Of a stretch of DNA of 64,000 nt, positions 27,228-38,826 are shown one piece after another (within the stretch, counting starts at the first letter, position 1; each line of letters starts with the position of its first letter). Under the pieces are notes generated by a model. The model had not been told where the DNA came from, did not search any database, and saw only the letters and a list, made by a program, of their open reading frames with translations. The position numbers and the translations under genes were made by a program. This DNA comes from CAVUQH01 sp963774445 (lineage in GTDB: Bacteria; Myxococcota_A; Polyangia; Haliangiales; Haliangiaceae): positions 1,364,001 through 1,428,000 of the forward strand of contig CAVZFC010000019.1 of the NCBI GenBank assembly GCA_963774445.1, given 5' to 3'.

Positions 27228-27890
27228 ATGCGCGTCCCCGCCCCGGCCCTCGCTTTCGTTCTGGCGGCCTGCACCTCCAGCCCGGCCGCGCCGCCCGCCG
27301 CGGCCCCCGCCCCCCCGCCCGCGCCCAAACGCCACCGCCCGCGGTTGCCGCGACGCCTACTGTCCGCTGCTGCCGCAGCCGCGCCCGGCCGCGTGCGTCG
27401 CCGACGAGGCCCACGTGGTCGACACCTGGCCCGAGCTCCTCGCGCACATCGTGCTGCGCGACCTGGGCGCCGAACGCGCCACGCGCCTGGCCACCGCGAT
27501 GAGCCAGGCGGGCAAAGTGCTGCGCTCCTGGGCGCTCGCACCGAGCGAGATCTCCCCGACCCACTGCGATCCCACCAACAAGCTCACCCTCCAGCTCACC
27601 CCCGGCGGCGTCTGGCTGGAGGGGCGTGCCGGTCGCGTCTTCGTCGCCCACTGCAGCGGCGCCGTCAACAGCGCGGCCCTTCGCGCCGAGCTTTGCCGTC
27701 GCTCCGAACCGCGCGGTTGCGTCGGTCACAACGAGCTCCACGCCGACCCGCACGTCGCCTACGGCGACGTCACCGCCGTGGTCGATCAGCTAGTCGAAGC
27801 CGGCTTCGGCTCGCCCAAGATGTCGAGCTCCAGCCGTCCGGCACCGACCGCGAGCGCAGCCGAAACCGCGCCCGCCGCCTGTGGTCGTGA
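27228..27890 (+). CDS. Lipoprotein with TolR/ExbD-like C terminus, frameshifted
   Basis: The N terminus MRVPAPALAFVLAACTSSPA is a lipoprotein signal with lipobox L-A-A-C and a Pro/Ala linker. Removing one C from the C7 run 27310-27316 joins it to GCRDAYCPLLPQPRPAACVA and a domain of about 140 residues (TWPELLAHIVLRDLGAERA, DPTNKLTLQLTPGGVWLEG, ELCRRSEPRG). DPHVAYGDVTAVVDQLVEAG resembles the periplasmic end of ExbD/TolR proteins. A second shift near 27806-27812 (one base missing) would give DVELQPSGTDRERSRN and a stop at 27890. Without it the frame runs to 28029 through less convincing sequence. Possible envelope accessory protein. Confidence 0.55.
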   Translation: MRVPAPALAFVLAACTSSPAAPPAAAPAPPPAPKRHRPRLPRRLLSAAAAAAPGRVRRRRGPRGRHLARAPRAHRAARPGRRTRHAPGHRDEPGGQSAALLGARTERDLPDPLRSHQQAHPPAHPRRRLAGGACRSRLRRPLQRRRQQRGPSRRALPSLRTARLRRSQRAPRRPARRLRRRHRRGRSASRSRLRLAQDVELQPSGTDRERSRNRARRLWS

Positions 27891-28032
27891 GCCGGTCAAC
27901 TGCACTCCGCCACCGCCGACCACGGGCGGCCCTCCCGACCCCGGTTCCTCCGCTCGCCGTCGACAAGTCGCCCTGATCGGGGCCTCTGCGCCCGCCCCGG
28001 CTCGCCGCCCGCCGGCCGACGGACTATAGTGC

Positions 28033-29136
28033 GTGGCAGTGGTCTCGCAGGAGAAGCTCGAGCTCCAGCTCACGGCGCCGCCGGTCAAGCCGCACCTGTC
28101 GGTCGCGCGCATGACCGACTACTGGTACGTCGCCTGCCGCTCGCGCGACCTGCGGGTCAAGAAACCGCTGCGGGTCATCATCCTCGGCATTCCGCTGGTG
28201 CTGTTCCGCACCGAGTCGGGCGTTGTCGGTGCGCTCCTCGACCGCTGCCCCCACCGCAACGTGCCGCTGTCTCGTGGTCAGGTCGCCGGCGAGAGCTTGC
28301 AGTGCTCGTACCACGGCTGGGAGTTCGCCCCCGGCGGGGAGTGCACGCGCATCCCCGGCCTGTGCGGCGCCTTCGACGGCCGCGACCGCGGCGCCGTCGC
28401 CTATCCGGCGCGCGAGCAGCAGGACTTCATCTGGGTCTATGCCAACGCCGAGCGCGCGCCGGACAGTGAGCCGTTCGAGCTGCCGATGTTCGGCGACCGC
28501 CGCTACACCCACGCCCGCCGCCGCGCCGAGGCCGACGGCACTCTGCACGCGACCATCGAGAACGCCCTCGACGTGCCGCACACCTCGTACCTGCACAAGG
28601 GGCTGTTCCGCGGCGCCGGCACCCGCAACGACATCACCGCCGTCGTCCGCCGGTGGAACGATCATTGCGAGGCCGAGTACGTCGGCGAGCCGCGGCCCAA
28701 AGGGTTGGCCGCCCGCCTGCTGGCGCCCAAAGGGGGCGAGGTCGTCCACTTCGATCGCTTCTACCTGCCGGGCATCGCGCAGGTCGACTACGCCCTCGGC
28801 GACACCACGCACTTCGTCGTGACGTCGCTGTGCACGCCGGTCACCGACTTCCACACCAAGCTGTACGCGGTGGTCAGCTTCCGCTTGCGGTGGATTCCCG
28901 GCTGGCTGGTCAAGCTGTTCATGGAGCCGATCGGCCGCAAGATCTTCGCCCAGGATGCGCAGATGTTGGCGCTGCAGTCGGCGACGATCCAGGAGTTCGG
29001 CGGCGAGCAGTTCGTCTCTACCGAGATCGACGTCCTCGGCGGGCACATCTGGCGTCTGATGAAGGCAGCCGAGCGCGGCGAAGCGGCACCGACCGACGAG
29101 CCGCCGGTCGAGAAGCGCGTCGAGATGAACGTCTAG
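28033..29136 (+). CDS. Rieske [2Fe-2S] non-haem iron oxygenase
   Basis: A 367-residue oxygenase starting at GTG 28033. The Rieske cluster ligands are seen as RCPHRNVPLSRG and QCSYHGWEF (C-x-H...C-x2-H). The mononuclear iron site is in ENALDVPHTSYLHKG (D...H...H). A C-terminal segment (RLRWIPGWLVKLFMEPIG) is hydrophobic and may be membrane-associated, as in the pheophorbide a oxygenase/sterol desaturase branch. It probably oxidises a hydrophobic ring compound and needs a separate reductase, which is not in the window. It is convergent with the TPR kinase gene. Confidence 0.88.
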   Translation: MAVVSQEKLELQLTAPPVKPHLSVARMTDYWYVACRSRDLRVKKPLRVIILGIPLVLFRTESGVVGALLDRCPHRNVPLSRGQVAGESLQCSYHGWEFAPGGECTRIPGLCGAFDGRDRGAVAYPAREQQDFIWVYANAERAPDSEPFELPMFGDRRYTHARRRAEADGTLHATIENALDVPHTSYLHKGLFRGAGTRNDITAVVRRWNDHCEAEYVGEPRPKGLAARLLAPKGGEVVHFDRFYLPGIAQVDYALGDTTHFVVTSLCTPVTDFHTKLYAVVSFRLRWIPGWLVKLFMEPIGRKIFAQDAQMLALQSATIQEFGGEQFVSTEIDVLGGHIWRLMKAAERGEAAPTDEPPVEKRVEMNV

Positions 29137-29149
29137 CCCTGCGCCCGAC

Positions 29150-31282
<2,133 letters not shown>

Positions 31283-31304
31283 GCGCCGGAGTATACTTCT
31301 TTCG

Positions 31305-31748
31305 ATGGCCACGCCGAACGCCGAGCTGGCGACCGCCCTGCGCCGGACCGCTGCGCGCCTGCGCACCGATGTCTCGTATCAGTGGGGGCACATGGGCATG
31401 TGCAACTGCGGCCACCTGGCGCAGACGATCACCCACCTCGGCCGCGCCGAAATCCACCGCTCGGCGATGGAGCGGGAGGGCGACTGGGAGCAGCAGGCGA
31501 TCGACTACTGCCCGACCAGCGGCTACCGCATCGACGACATCATCGACGCGCTGATGGCGCTGGGCATGACCCGGCAAGACCTCGGCGATCTGGAAAAGCT
31601 GCGCGCCGCCGACGTGCTGGCGCGCCTGCCGGCCGACCGCCGCCACCTGGCGCGCAACCGCCGCGAGGACGTCATCCTGTACATGGAGACGTGGGCCGAC
31701 CTGCTCGACGAGCAGGCATCGCGGCAGCGCGCGCCCAAGGCGGCGTAG
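31305..31748 (+). CDS. Conserved small protein with CNCGH motif
   Basis: A 147-residue soluble protein with no family I can name. A conserved-looking core reads YQWGHMGMCNCGHLAQTIT, where Cys, Cys and His could bind a metal. Helical stretches follow (IDDIIDALMALGMTRQDLG, LEKLRAADVLARLP, ILYMETWADLLDEQ). The start ATG 31305 lies 22 bp from the divergent kinase start, with GTATACTTCT between them as possible promoter sequence. It ends 3 bp before the convergent reductase gene. Confidence 0.65.
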   Translation: MATPNAELATALRRTAARLRTDVSYQWGHMGMCNCGHLAQTITHLGRAEIHRSAMEREGDWEQQAIDYCPTSGYRIDDIIDALMALGMTRQDLGDLEKLRAADVLARLPADRRHLARNRREDVILYMETWADLLDEQASRQRAPKAA

Positions 31749-31751
31749 CGG

Positions 31752-32402
31752 CTACGCCTTCGCGATCGTGATGTTGAAGTCGGCGCTGCCGACGGCGCCC
31801 CACAGCCGCAGCCACAGCAGCAAGTAGGCCTCGGTGCCGCGGGCGGTGGTGATGTCGCCGAGGTCGATCACCTGCTTCCAGCCGAAGCCCTCGGTCAGTA
31901 GCGACGTCACCCGGCTCTTGGCGCCGGCGTCGTTACCCGACACGAACACCACGTGATCGCCCGGAACCTTGCCGGGGTTGACCATGAGCTGGCAGTTGAT
32001 GGTGTTGAGCGTCTTGACCACGTGGGTATCGGGATAGGCGTGCTGGATCTGCTCGCCCAGCGAGTCGTCGCCGAACACCGACAGCGTCGGCGGCATTCCC
32101 TTGGAGAAGTCGAGTGGGTTGGCGACGTCGCACAAGATCTTGCCACGCAGGTTGTCCGCGCCGGCCGCGGCCAGGGCCTGCAGCGAGCCCGCGCCGGCGG
32201 TGCAGTTGAACACCATCTCGCCAAACGCTGCCGCGTCGGCGAAGGTTCCCTGCGACGCGCTCGCGCCCGCCGAGGCGACCCACTCCGCGGCCTTGGCGTT
32301 GTCGGCCGTGCGCGAGCCCATCTTCACCTCGTGCCCGAGCGCCGCCAGCTTGCCCGCGATCGCCTGACCCACCATTCCGGTTCCCAAGACTCCGATCTTC
32401 AT
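31752..32402 (-). CDS. NADPH-dependent F420 reductase-like oxidoreductase
   Basis: A 217-residue Rossmann protein of the F420-dependent NADP reductase/ketopantoate-type superfamily: MKIGVLGTGMVGQAIAGKL dinucleotide loop, MGSRTADNAKAAEWV recognising NADP phosphate, VFNCTAGAGS, LCDVANPLDFSKGMP, and HVVKTLNTINCQLMVNPGK, the family's conserved TLNT segment. Similar proteins are common in organisms without F420. ATG 32402 was chosen since the glycine loop starts right after it. It is divergent from the LysR gene at 32519, a usual arrangement for a regulator and its target. Confidence 0.85.
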   Translation of the reverse strand: MKIGVLGTGMVGQAIAGKLAALGHEVKMGSRTADNAKAAEWVASAGASASQGTFADAAAFGEMVFNCTAGAGSLQALAAAGADNLRGKILCDVANPLDFSKGMPPTLSVFGDDSLGEQIQHAYPDTHVVKTLNTINCQLMVNPGKVPGDHVVFVSGNDAGAKSRVTSLLTEGFGWKQVIDLGDITTARGTEAYLLLWLRLWGAVGSADFNITIAKA

Positions 32403-32489
32403 TTCCCTGTCCTTTCCCTGGTTGGGGTACGTCTCGGAGGACACTCTATTGCCTAACATGACGCGCGTCATCGCCTGTTTCGTTGCATT

Positions 32490-32514
32490 ACTGTTAACTG
32501 AAAGTTGATAATAA
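32490..32514. promoter_or_regulatory. AT-rich regulatory patch between reductase and LysR genes
   Basis: The 116-bp divergent gap holds an unusually AT-rich patch with GTTAAC (32493-32498) overlapping an inverted repeat AACT-GAA-AGTT (32496-32506), followed by GATAATAA. Its place and symmetry suit a LysR-type binding site controlling both genes. Inferred from position only. Confidence 0.4.
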
Positions 32515-32518
32515 GCCG

Positions 32519-33418
32519 GTGACCGACCTGTTCGCCGGGGTTCTTCCGTTTGCGTACGTCGCCGAGGAGAAGAGCTTCCGCCGCGCGGCCGAGCGTCTGG
32601 GCGTCACCGCGGCCGCCGTCAGCAAGGCCGTCGGCCGGCTCGAGGAGGAGCTCGGCGTGCGCCTGCTCAACCGCACCACACGCCGCGTGTCGCTCAGCCC
32701 CGAGGGCGAGCTCTACCTGGCGCGCTGCCGCGAGGCGATCGCACAGGTGCGCGCCGGTCGCGACCTGGTGGCGATGGCCGGCACCGCGGCGCGCGGTCCC
32801 CTGGAGGTGTCGCTGTCGCCCGCGCTCGGCTCGTATCTCGTCGGGCGATTGCCGGCCTTTCTCGCCCGCTACCCGGGAATCGAGGTCAATCTGCATCTCA
32901 GCGATCGGCTCACACGCCTGGTCGACGAGCGCATCGACGTCGCCATCCGCATTGGCGACCTGCCCGACTCGACCCTGGTGTCGCGTCTGCTCTTGCGCCC
33001 GCGCTGGACGACCGTTGCCGCGCCCGCCTACCTGGCGCAGCGCGGCACCCCCGAGTCGCCCGCCGATCTCGTGAGCCACGCCTGCCTCGCCTTCCGCTCC
33101 CCGCGCGGCCGCATCGTCCCGTGGACCTTCCTCGATCGCCCCCGCGCCGGCGACACCCAGCCGCACCTGCCCACCGGCAATCTGATCGTCGACGCCGGCA
33201 GCCTCCTGGTCAACGCCGCCGTCGCGGGCGCGGGCCTGTGCCAGACCCTCGACGTCCTCGTCGAAGACGCCATCCGCGAGGGCCGCCTCGTCGAAGTCCT
33301 CGCCGACTACGCCGCTCCCGGCCCGCCCGTGCACGCCCTGTGCATTCCCGGCCAACAGCGAACCCCCCGAATCCGCTCCTTCCTCGACCACCTGGCGGGG
33401 TACCCGGTCAGTGGTTGA
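32519..33418 (+). CDS. LysR-family transcriptional regulator
   Basis: A 299-residue LysR regulator starting at GTG 32519. The N-terminal winged helix reads FAYVAEEKSFRRAAERLGVT, AAAVSKAVGRLEEELGVRLL and NRTTRRVSLSPEG. The C-terminal periplasmic-binding-like effector domain shows GPLEVSLSPALGSYLVGRLP and ERIDVAIRIGDLPDSTLVSR, the pattern of the CrgA/DhcR-like group. It probably controls the divergent F420-type reductase gene and itself. Confidence 0.92.
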   Translation: MTDLFAGVLPFAYVAEEKSFRRAAERLGVTAAAVSKAVGRLEEELGVRLLNRTTRRVSLSPEGELYLARCREAIAQVRAGRDLVAMAGTAARGPLEVSLSPALGSYLVGRLPAFLARYPGIEVNLHLSDRLTRLVDERIDVAIRIGDLPDSTLVSRLLLRPRWTTVAAPAYLAQRGTPESPADLVSHACLAFRSPRGRIVPWTFLDRPRAGDTQPHLPTGNLIVDAGSLLVNAAVAGAGLCQTLDVLVEDAIREGRLVEVLADYAAPGPPVHALCIPGQQRTPRIRSFLDHLAGYPVSG

Positions 33419-33421
33419 CGG

Positions 33422-33441
33422 TGTAAAATTTATAATGTAAA
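33422..33441 (+). promoter_or_regulatory. TATAAT -10 element and TGTAAA direct repeats before TetR gene
   Basis: A consensus -10 TATAAT at 33431-33436 sits between two TGTAAA direct repeats (33422-33427, 33436-33441), 14 bp apart, just upstream of the TetR start at 33451. A -35 at optimal distance is weak. TTGACG at 33415-33420 is too close. The repeats may be the repressor's own site. Confidence 0.5.
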
Positions 33442-33450
33442 TCACTGAGT

Positions 33451-34047
33451 GTGGCCAGGGCGGCGCTCACGAGAGAAGAGATCGAGGTGTTTCGCCAGCG
33501 GGCGGTGGCGGCAGCGACGCACCTTTTTGCCGAGCAGGGGTTCGAGGGGATGAGCATGCGCGGGGTGGCGGCGGCGCTGGGCTGCAGCGCGATGACGCCG
33601 TACCGCTACTTCCGCAACAAGGAAGCGCTGTTCGCTGCGGTCTGCTGCGCCGGGTTCGAGCGCTTTGCCGATCGGCAGGCGGAGGTGGCGGCCGTTGACG
33701 ATCCGGCCGAGCGGCTGCGCGCGCTGGGCGAGGCGTACGTGCAGTTCGCGATCGACGAGCCGGAGGCGTACCGGATCATGTTCCACTTTCACCAGGGATC
33801 GACGGCGCCGTATCCCGAGCTCGAGGCCGCGCAGCGGCGCGCCTTTTCGTTCCTCCGCGACACCGCCGAGCGCGGCGTGGCCGCTGGCATCTGGTCGGGC
33901 GATCCGCTGACCGTGGCGCACCTCTTCTGGGCGCGGGTCCACGGCCTGGTGTCGCTGCACCTGGCGAACAAGCTCATCATGGGCCGCTCGCTGGATCAGC
34001 TCATGCAAATGGCGATCGCGGACGGCGGCGCCGATCCGCAATCGTGA
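33451..34047 (+). CDS. TetR/AcrR-family transcriptional regulator
   Basis: A 198-residue regulator from GTG 33451. The N-terminal helix-turn-helix is clear (AVAAATHLFAEQGFEGMSMR, GVAAALGCSAMTPYRYFRNK, EALFAAV). The C-terminal ligand domain has the WHG-type pattern (ERLRALGEAYVQFAIDEPEA, YRIMFHF, HLFWARVHGLVSLHLANKLI). It lies 7 bp before the FAD oxidoreductase gene, so it probably regulates the operon it heads. Confidence 0.92.
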   Translation: MARAALTREEIEVFRQRAVAAATHLFAEQGFEGMSMRGVAAALGCSAMTPYRYFRNKEALFAAVCCAGFERFADRQAEVAAVDDPAERLRALGEAYVQFAIDEPEAYRIMFHFHQGSTAPYPELEAAQRRAFSFLRDTAERGVAAGIWSGDPLTVAHLFWARVHGLVSLHLANKLIMGRSLDQLMQMAIADGGADPQS

Positions 34048-34054
34048 GGCAACC

Positions 34055-35686
<1,632 letters not shown>

Positions 35687-35715
35687 TCCGACCGGCTCGC
35701 GTGTATGCTCGGGCG

Positions 35716-36714
35716 GTGCGATTCGTCGATCACTACGCCCTGGCCGAGCTGCCGTACTTCGAGCTGCGCGACGGGCGCCTCGTGGCCGCCGGCGCGGACG
35801 AATGGGGCCCGGCCATCGATGCGCACACGCATCTAGCACTGTCGTACGTGCGCCGCGCTTCCGTCAACCTGACCCGCGCCCACGATCGGACCCGGCACTA
35901 CCTGCCGGTCGACAGCCCGGTCAACCTCGACGTCTACATGAACCGCAATTTCTCCGAGGAGCAGCTGCGCGCGCTCAAGCGCGATCTGACCCTGGGCGTC
36001 CTGGTCGGCGGCACGATGCGCGCCACCCACACCGCAGCCAACCTGACCCGCGAGATGGCCGAGCTGGGCATCGCCGCCTCGGTGTTGTTGCCGATCGACA
36101 TGCCGGCCCTGTCGCGCAACGCCGAGCAGTACCTCGAGGTCGCGCGCGACACTGGCGCGGTATTCAGTCTCGGCTCCGTACACCCGCACGCGCGCAACGT
36201 GCGCGAGCGGCTGGCCGCGCAAAAAGCCGCCGGCGCCCGCGGCGTCAAGGTGCACCCGGCGGTGCAGCTCGTCGCGCCCGACCATCCCCGCGCCATGTCG
36301 CTGTACGCCGCCTGTGCCCAGCTGTCGCTGCCGGTCTTCTTCCACTGCGGCCCCGTCGGCATCGAGACGCGCGCGGCGCGGCGCCGCTGCCAGCTCGAGC
36401 GCTACGTGCCGCCGGTCACCGAGCACCCGGACTGCACGTTCGTGCTCGGCCACTCGGGCGCGCTGCAGATGGAGCAAGGGTTGGAGCTGGCCCGCCGCCA
36501 CGAAAATGTCTGGCTGGAGCTGGCGTCGCAGTCGCTGTCCAACGTGCGCGAGATCCTCCGCCGCGGGCCGACCGATCGAATCCTTTTCGGCACCGACTGG
36601 CCTTTCTATCACCAGGCGCCGGGCCTGGCGAAGGTGCTGCTGGCCACCGAGGGCGATCCGCAGCTTCGCCGCCGCGTGCTGCACGACAACGCCGCGCGCC
36701 TGTTTGGCCTGTAA
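35716..36714 (+). CDS. Amidohydrolase_2-family metal-dependent hydrolase
   Basis: A 332-residue TIM-barrel hydrolase. It shows metal-site motif DAHTHLAL, GVKVHPAVQL, FFHCGP, FVLGHSGA and FGTDWPFYH with the catalytic Asp. This is the amidohydrolase_2/ACMS-decarboxylase-like group. GTG 35716 (MRFVDHYALAELPYFE) was chosen; GTG 35701 is also possible. Likely substrates are ring-cleavage products or lactones, but the sequence does not say which. It is probably co-transcribed with the flavoprotein gene upstream. Confidence 0.85.
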   Translation: MRFVDHYALAELPYFELRDGRLVAAGADEWGPAIDAHTHLALSYVRRASVNLTRAHDRTRHYLPVDSPVNLDVYMNRNFSEEQLRALKRDLTLGVLVGGTMRATHTAANLTREMAELGIAASVLLPIDMPALSRNAEQYLEVARDTGAVFSLGSVHPHARNVRERLAAQKAAGARGVKVHPAVQLVAPDHPRAMSLYAACAQLSLPVFFHCGPVGIETRAARRRCQLERYVPPVTEHPDCTFVLGHSGALQMEQGLELARRHENVWLELASQSLSNVREILRRGPTDRILFGTDWPFYHQAPGLAKVLLATEGDPQLRRRVLHDNAARLFGL

Positions 36715-37672
36715 CTATTCGGCGAGCTGCATCGGCCGCCCGTTGCTCTTGCTCGGCCGGAAGTGGCGCGTGAGACCGATCATGATCTGCTTCTGGTCGA
36801 AGCCGCCGTCGAGGATCGGCAGCGTGGTCGCGGCGTTCACCGCGTCACCGCGGTCGAACACCGACAGCTTGGCGACGATGTCCCAGTCGTCGATGTACGA
36901 CAGGACGCCGCCGATCTCGAAGCTGACTCGGGTCTGCGGGTCGTACGGCGCGGCGCCGCCGTCGGACATCACCGAGTCGCTGGCGACCGGGAAGTGGAAC
37001 TCGGTGCCGACCCAGGCGCCCATCATGCCGTGGGGCTCGTGGAACACCAGCTGGCCGCCGGCGTTGGCCTCGACCAGCCAGCTCGGCTGGCTGCGATCGT
37101 CCTCGAACAGCGACGTCCACGAGCTGCCCAGATCGCCCTCGACGAGGAGCGTCTCGTGCAGGCTCTTGCGCGCCTGCAGCCCTGCGCCGGCCGAGCCCCA
37201 CATGCCGTGGTTGCCCAGCAGCGTGCCGCCCGCGCCGGTCAGGTGGAAGGCGTAGCGCTTGCCGAAGCCGGCGCGCATGCCGACGGCGGCGTTCTGCCAC
37301 ACCAGCTCGTCGGTATAGCTGGGTTGTTTGGGCAAGAAGCTGGCGCCGAAGAAGATCTCGAATCGCTCGGCGAAGGCGTGCCGCGCGTTGACCGATGCCA
37401 GGACCACATCGGTGAACGCCAGCCCGTCGTCCATTCCCGGCGATCCCGCTGGCGCGGTGACGAAGCGGATACCGCCGCCCAGCGTGGTCGAACCCGTCGG
37501 GCATGATCATCCAGTCGTTGGCCTTGGACCGGGCGCTGCCGCTGTCGTCCAGTGAGCCGCCGGACATCGAGATGGTCTCACCCACCGAGCGCGAGCCTTC
37601 CTGGGCCAGGGCGGCAGGCGCTGCCCAGGCAAACGAGACGAACAGGACGAACGATGCCAGGAGTGCTTTCAT
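36715..37672 (-). CDS. Outer-membrane beta-barrel protein, frameshifted
   Basis: The N terminus MKALLASFVLFVSFAWAAPA plus ALAQ is a cleavable signal peptide. The mature start reads SVGETISMSGGSLDDSG and NDWMIMPDG. At GGG (plus-strand CCC 37493-37495) before TTCGAC the frame is lost. Removing one G gives STTLGGGIRFVTAPAGSPG and continues into alternating strands (FEIFFGASFLPKQPSYTDEL, LLVEGDLGSSWTSL, MMGAWVGTEFHFPVA, DWDIVAKLSVFDRGD, QIMIGLTRHF), 318 residues in all. It is probably an 8-12 strand barrel of unknown role. It lies downstream of, and co-directional with, the RlmN-like gene, behind a terminator-like hairpin. Confidence 0.72.
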
Positions 37673-37768
37673 GAGACTGCTCCAGCGCGGGACGCGCGCG
37701 AACGGGTGCCGAAGCAGTCCAACGCATCGGATCCGCCGGCGATCTGCCAGCAGCGATTTTCTTGGGTG

Positions 37769-37788
37769 AAAAGCGCCGCGGGCGCGCT
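37769..37788 (-). terminator. Rho-independent-like terminator after RlmN-like gene
   Basis: On the minus strand AGCGC (37788-37784) and GCGCT (37776-37772) pair around a 7-base GC-rich loop, directly followed by TTTTC. The hairpin starts 4 bp after the RlmN-like stop. Confidence 0.5.
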
Positions 37789-37791
37789 GTT

Positions 37792-38823
37792 TCAGGCCCC
37801 GGCCAGCTGCCCGCAGGCCGCCGCGATGGCTGCCCCGCCGCTGTAGCGCCGGTGGCTGTGCACGCCGGCGGTGGCCAGGGCGTCGCGGAACGCCGCCATT
37901 CGCGGGCTGCGCGCGAACGGATCGCGGCCGGCGACATCGATCGGGTTGTAGTCGAGCACCGTGAGGCGCGGCGCCAGCCCGGTGCGCTGGGCAAAGTCGT
38001 GGGCCAGGGCGGCCACGGCCCGCGCCTCGTCGTCGCCGTCGTTGACCCCGGCCAGCAGCGTGATCGCCCACATCGGCGAGAGCCCGGTCGCGGTCGCGTG
38101 CTCGGCGGCGGCGACCATCACTGCCTGGAGCGGGTGCGCGCGGGTGATCGGCATGATGGTTTCGCGGACCGCGGGGCGGGCGCTACCGATCGACAGGCCC
38201 AGACGGACGCGCGGCGCGGCGCGCGCCAGCCGGCGAATCCCCGCGGGCACTCCAGCGGTGCAGACGGTCACCGCGCGGGCATCGATCGCCTGCGCGTACG
38301 GCGCGGTCAAGACGTCGACGGCCGCGAGCACGCGGTCGGCGTTGGCCAGCGGCTCGCCCATCCCCTGAAAGACGACCCCGTGGACATGTGCGCCGTCGGG
38401 CAGCCCGCGCCGCACCTCTCGCACCTGCTCGACGATCTCCCAGGTCTCGAGATTGCGCGCCAGGCCCAGCCGCCCGGTAGCGCAGAAGGTGCACGACAGC
38501 GCGCATCCCACCTGCGAGCTGACGCAGACCGAGTAGCGACCGGACCGCTCCAGCGGGATGCGCACGGTCTCGATCCGCCCCGGTTCGACGTCGAAGAGGT
38601 ATTTGTGAAATCCGTCGGCGCTGGCCTGCTCGCCCGCGCGGGCGAGCAGGGGCTGGTCGCCCGCGGTGCGCGCGGCGTCGATCGCCGCGCGGGGCAGGCC
38701 AGGCCGGGGCGACAGCTCCCGATCGCGGTGTACCGACGACAGCAGCTTGCGCGCCTGGTCGAGCGCGATCCCCGGAACCCGGGCGCACAGCTCCTCCGCG
38801 GTGACCGCCTGCAGTGCCAGCAT
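37792..38823 (-). CDS. RlmN-like radical SAM rRNA/tRNA adenine-C2 methyltransferase
   Basis: A 343-residue radical SAM enzyme. The iron-sulfur motif is C107-x3-C111-x2-C114 (VGCALSCTFCATG). Cys100 in VCVSSQ and Cys337 in AACGQLAG correspond to the two catalytic cysteines of RlmN, and GVVFQGMGEPLANADRV is the conserved GEP segment. The family methylates A2503 of 23S rRNA and some tRNAs. The central stretch LGLSIGSARPAVRETIMPIT departs from the usual LHAPDD form, so it could be a divergent paralogue. It overlaps no gene and follows the hybrid kinase gene by 3 bp. Confidence 0.85.
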   Translation of the reverse strand: MLALQAVTAEELCARVPGIALDQARKLLSSVHRDRELSPRPGLPRAAIDAARTAGDQPLLARAGEQASADGFHKYLFDVEPGRIETVRIPLERSGRYSVCVSSQVGCALSCTFCATGRLGLARNLETWEIVEQVREVRRGLPDGAHVHGVVFQGMGEPLANADRVLAAVDVLTAPYAQAIDARAVTVCTAGVPAGIRRLARAAPRVRLGLSIGSARPAVRETIMPITRAHPLQAVMVAAAEHATATGLSPMWAITLLAGVNDGDDEARAVAALAHDFAQRTGLAPRLTVLDYNPIDVAGRDPFARSPRMAAFRDALATAGVHSHRRYSGGAAIAAACGQLAGA

Positions 38824-38826
38824 CGC

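Noticed and set aside
33415..33436. TTGACG/TATAAT promoter pair before the TetR gene
   Set aside because: Spacer is only 10 bp; the TATAAT is kept as a -10 but TTGACG cannot be its -35.
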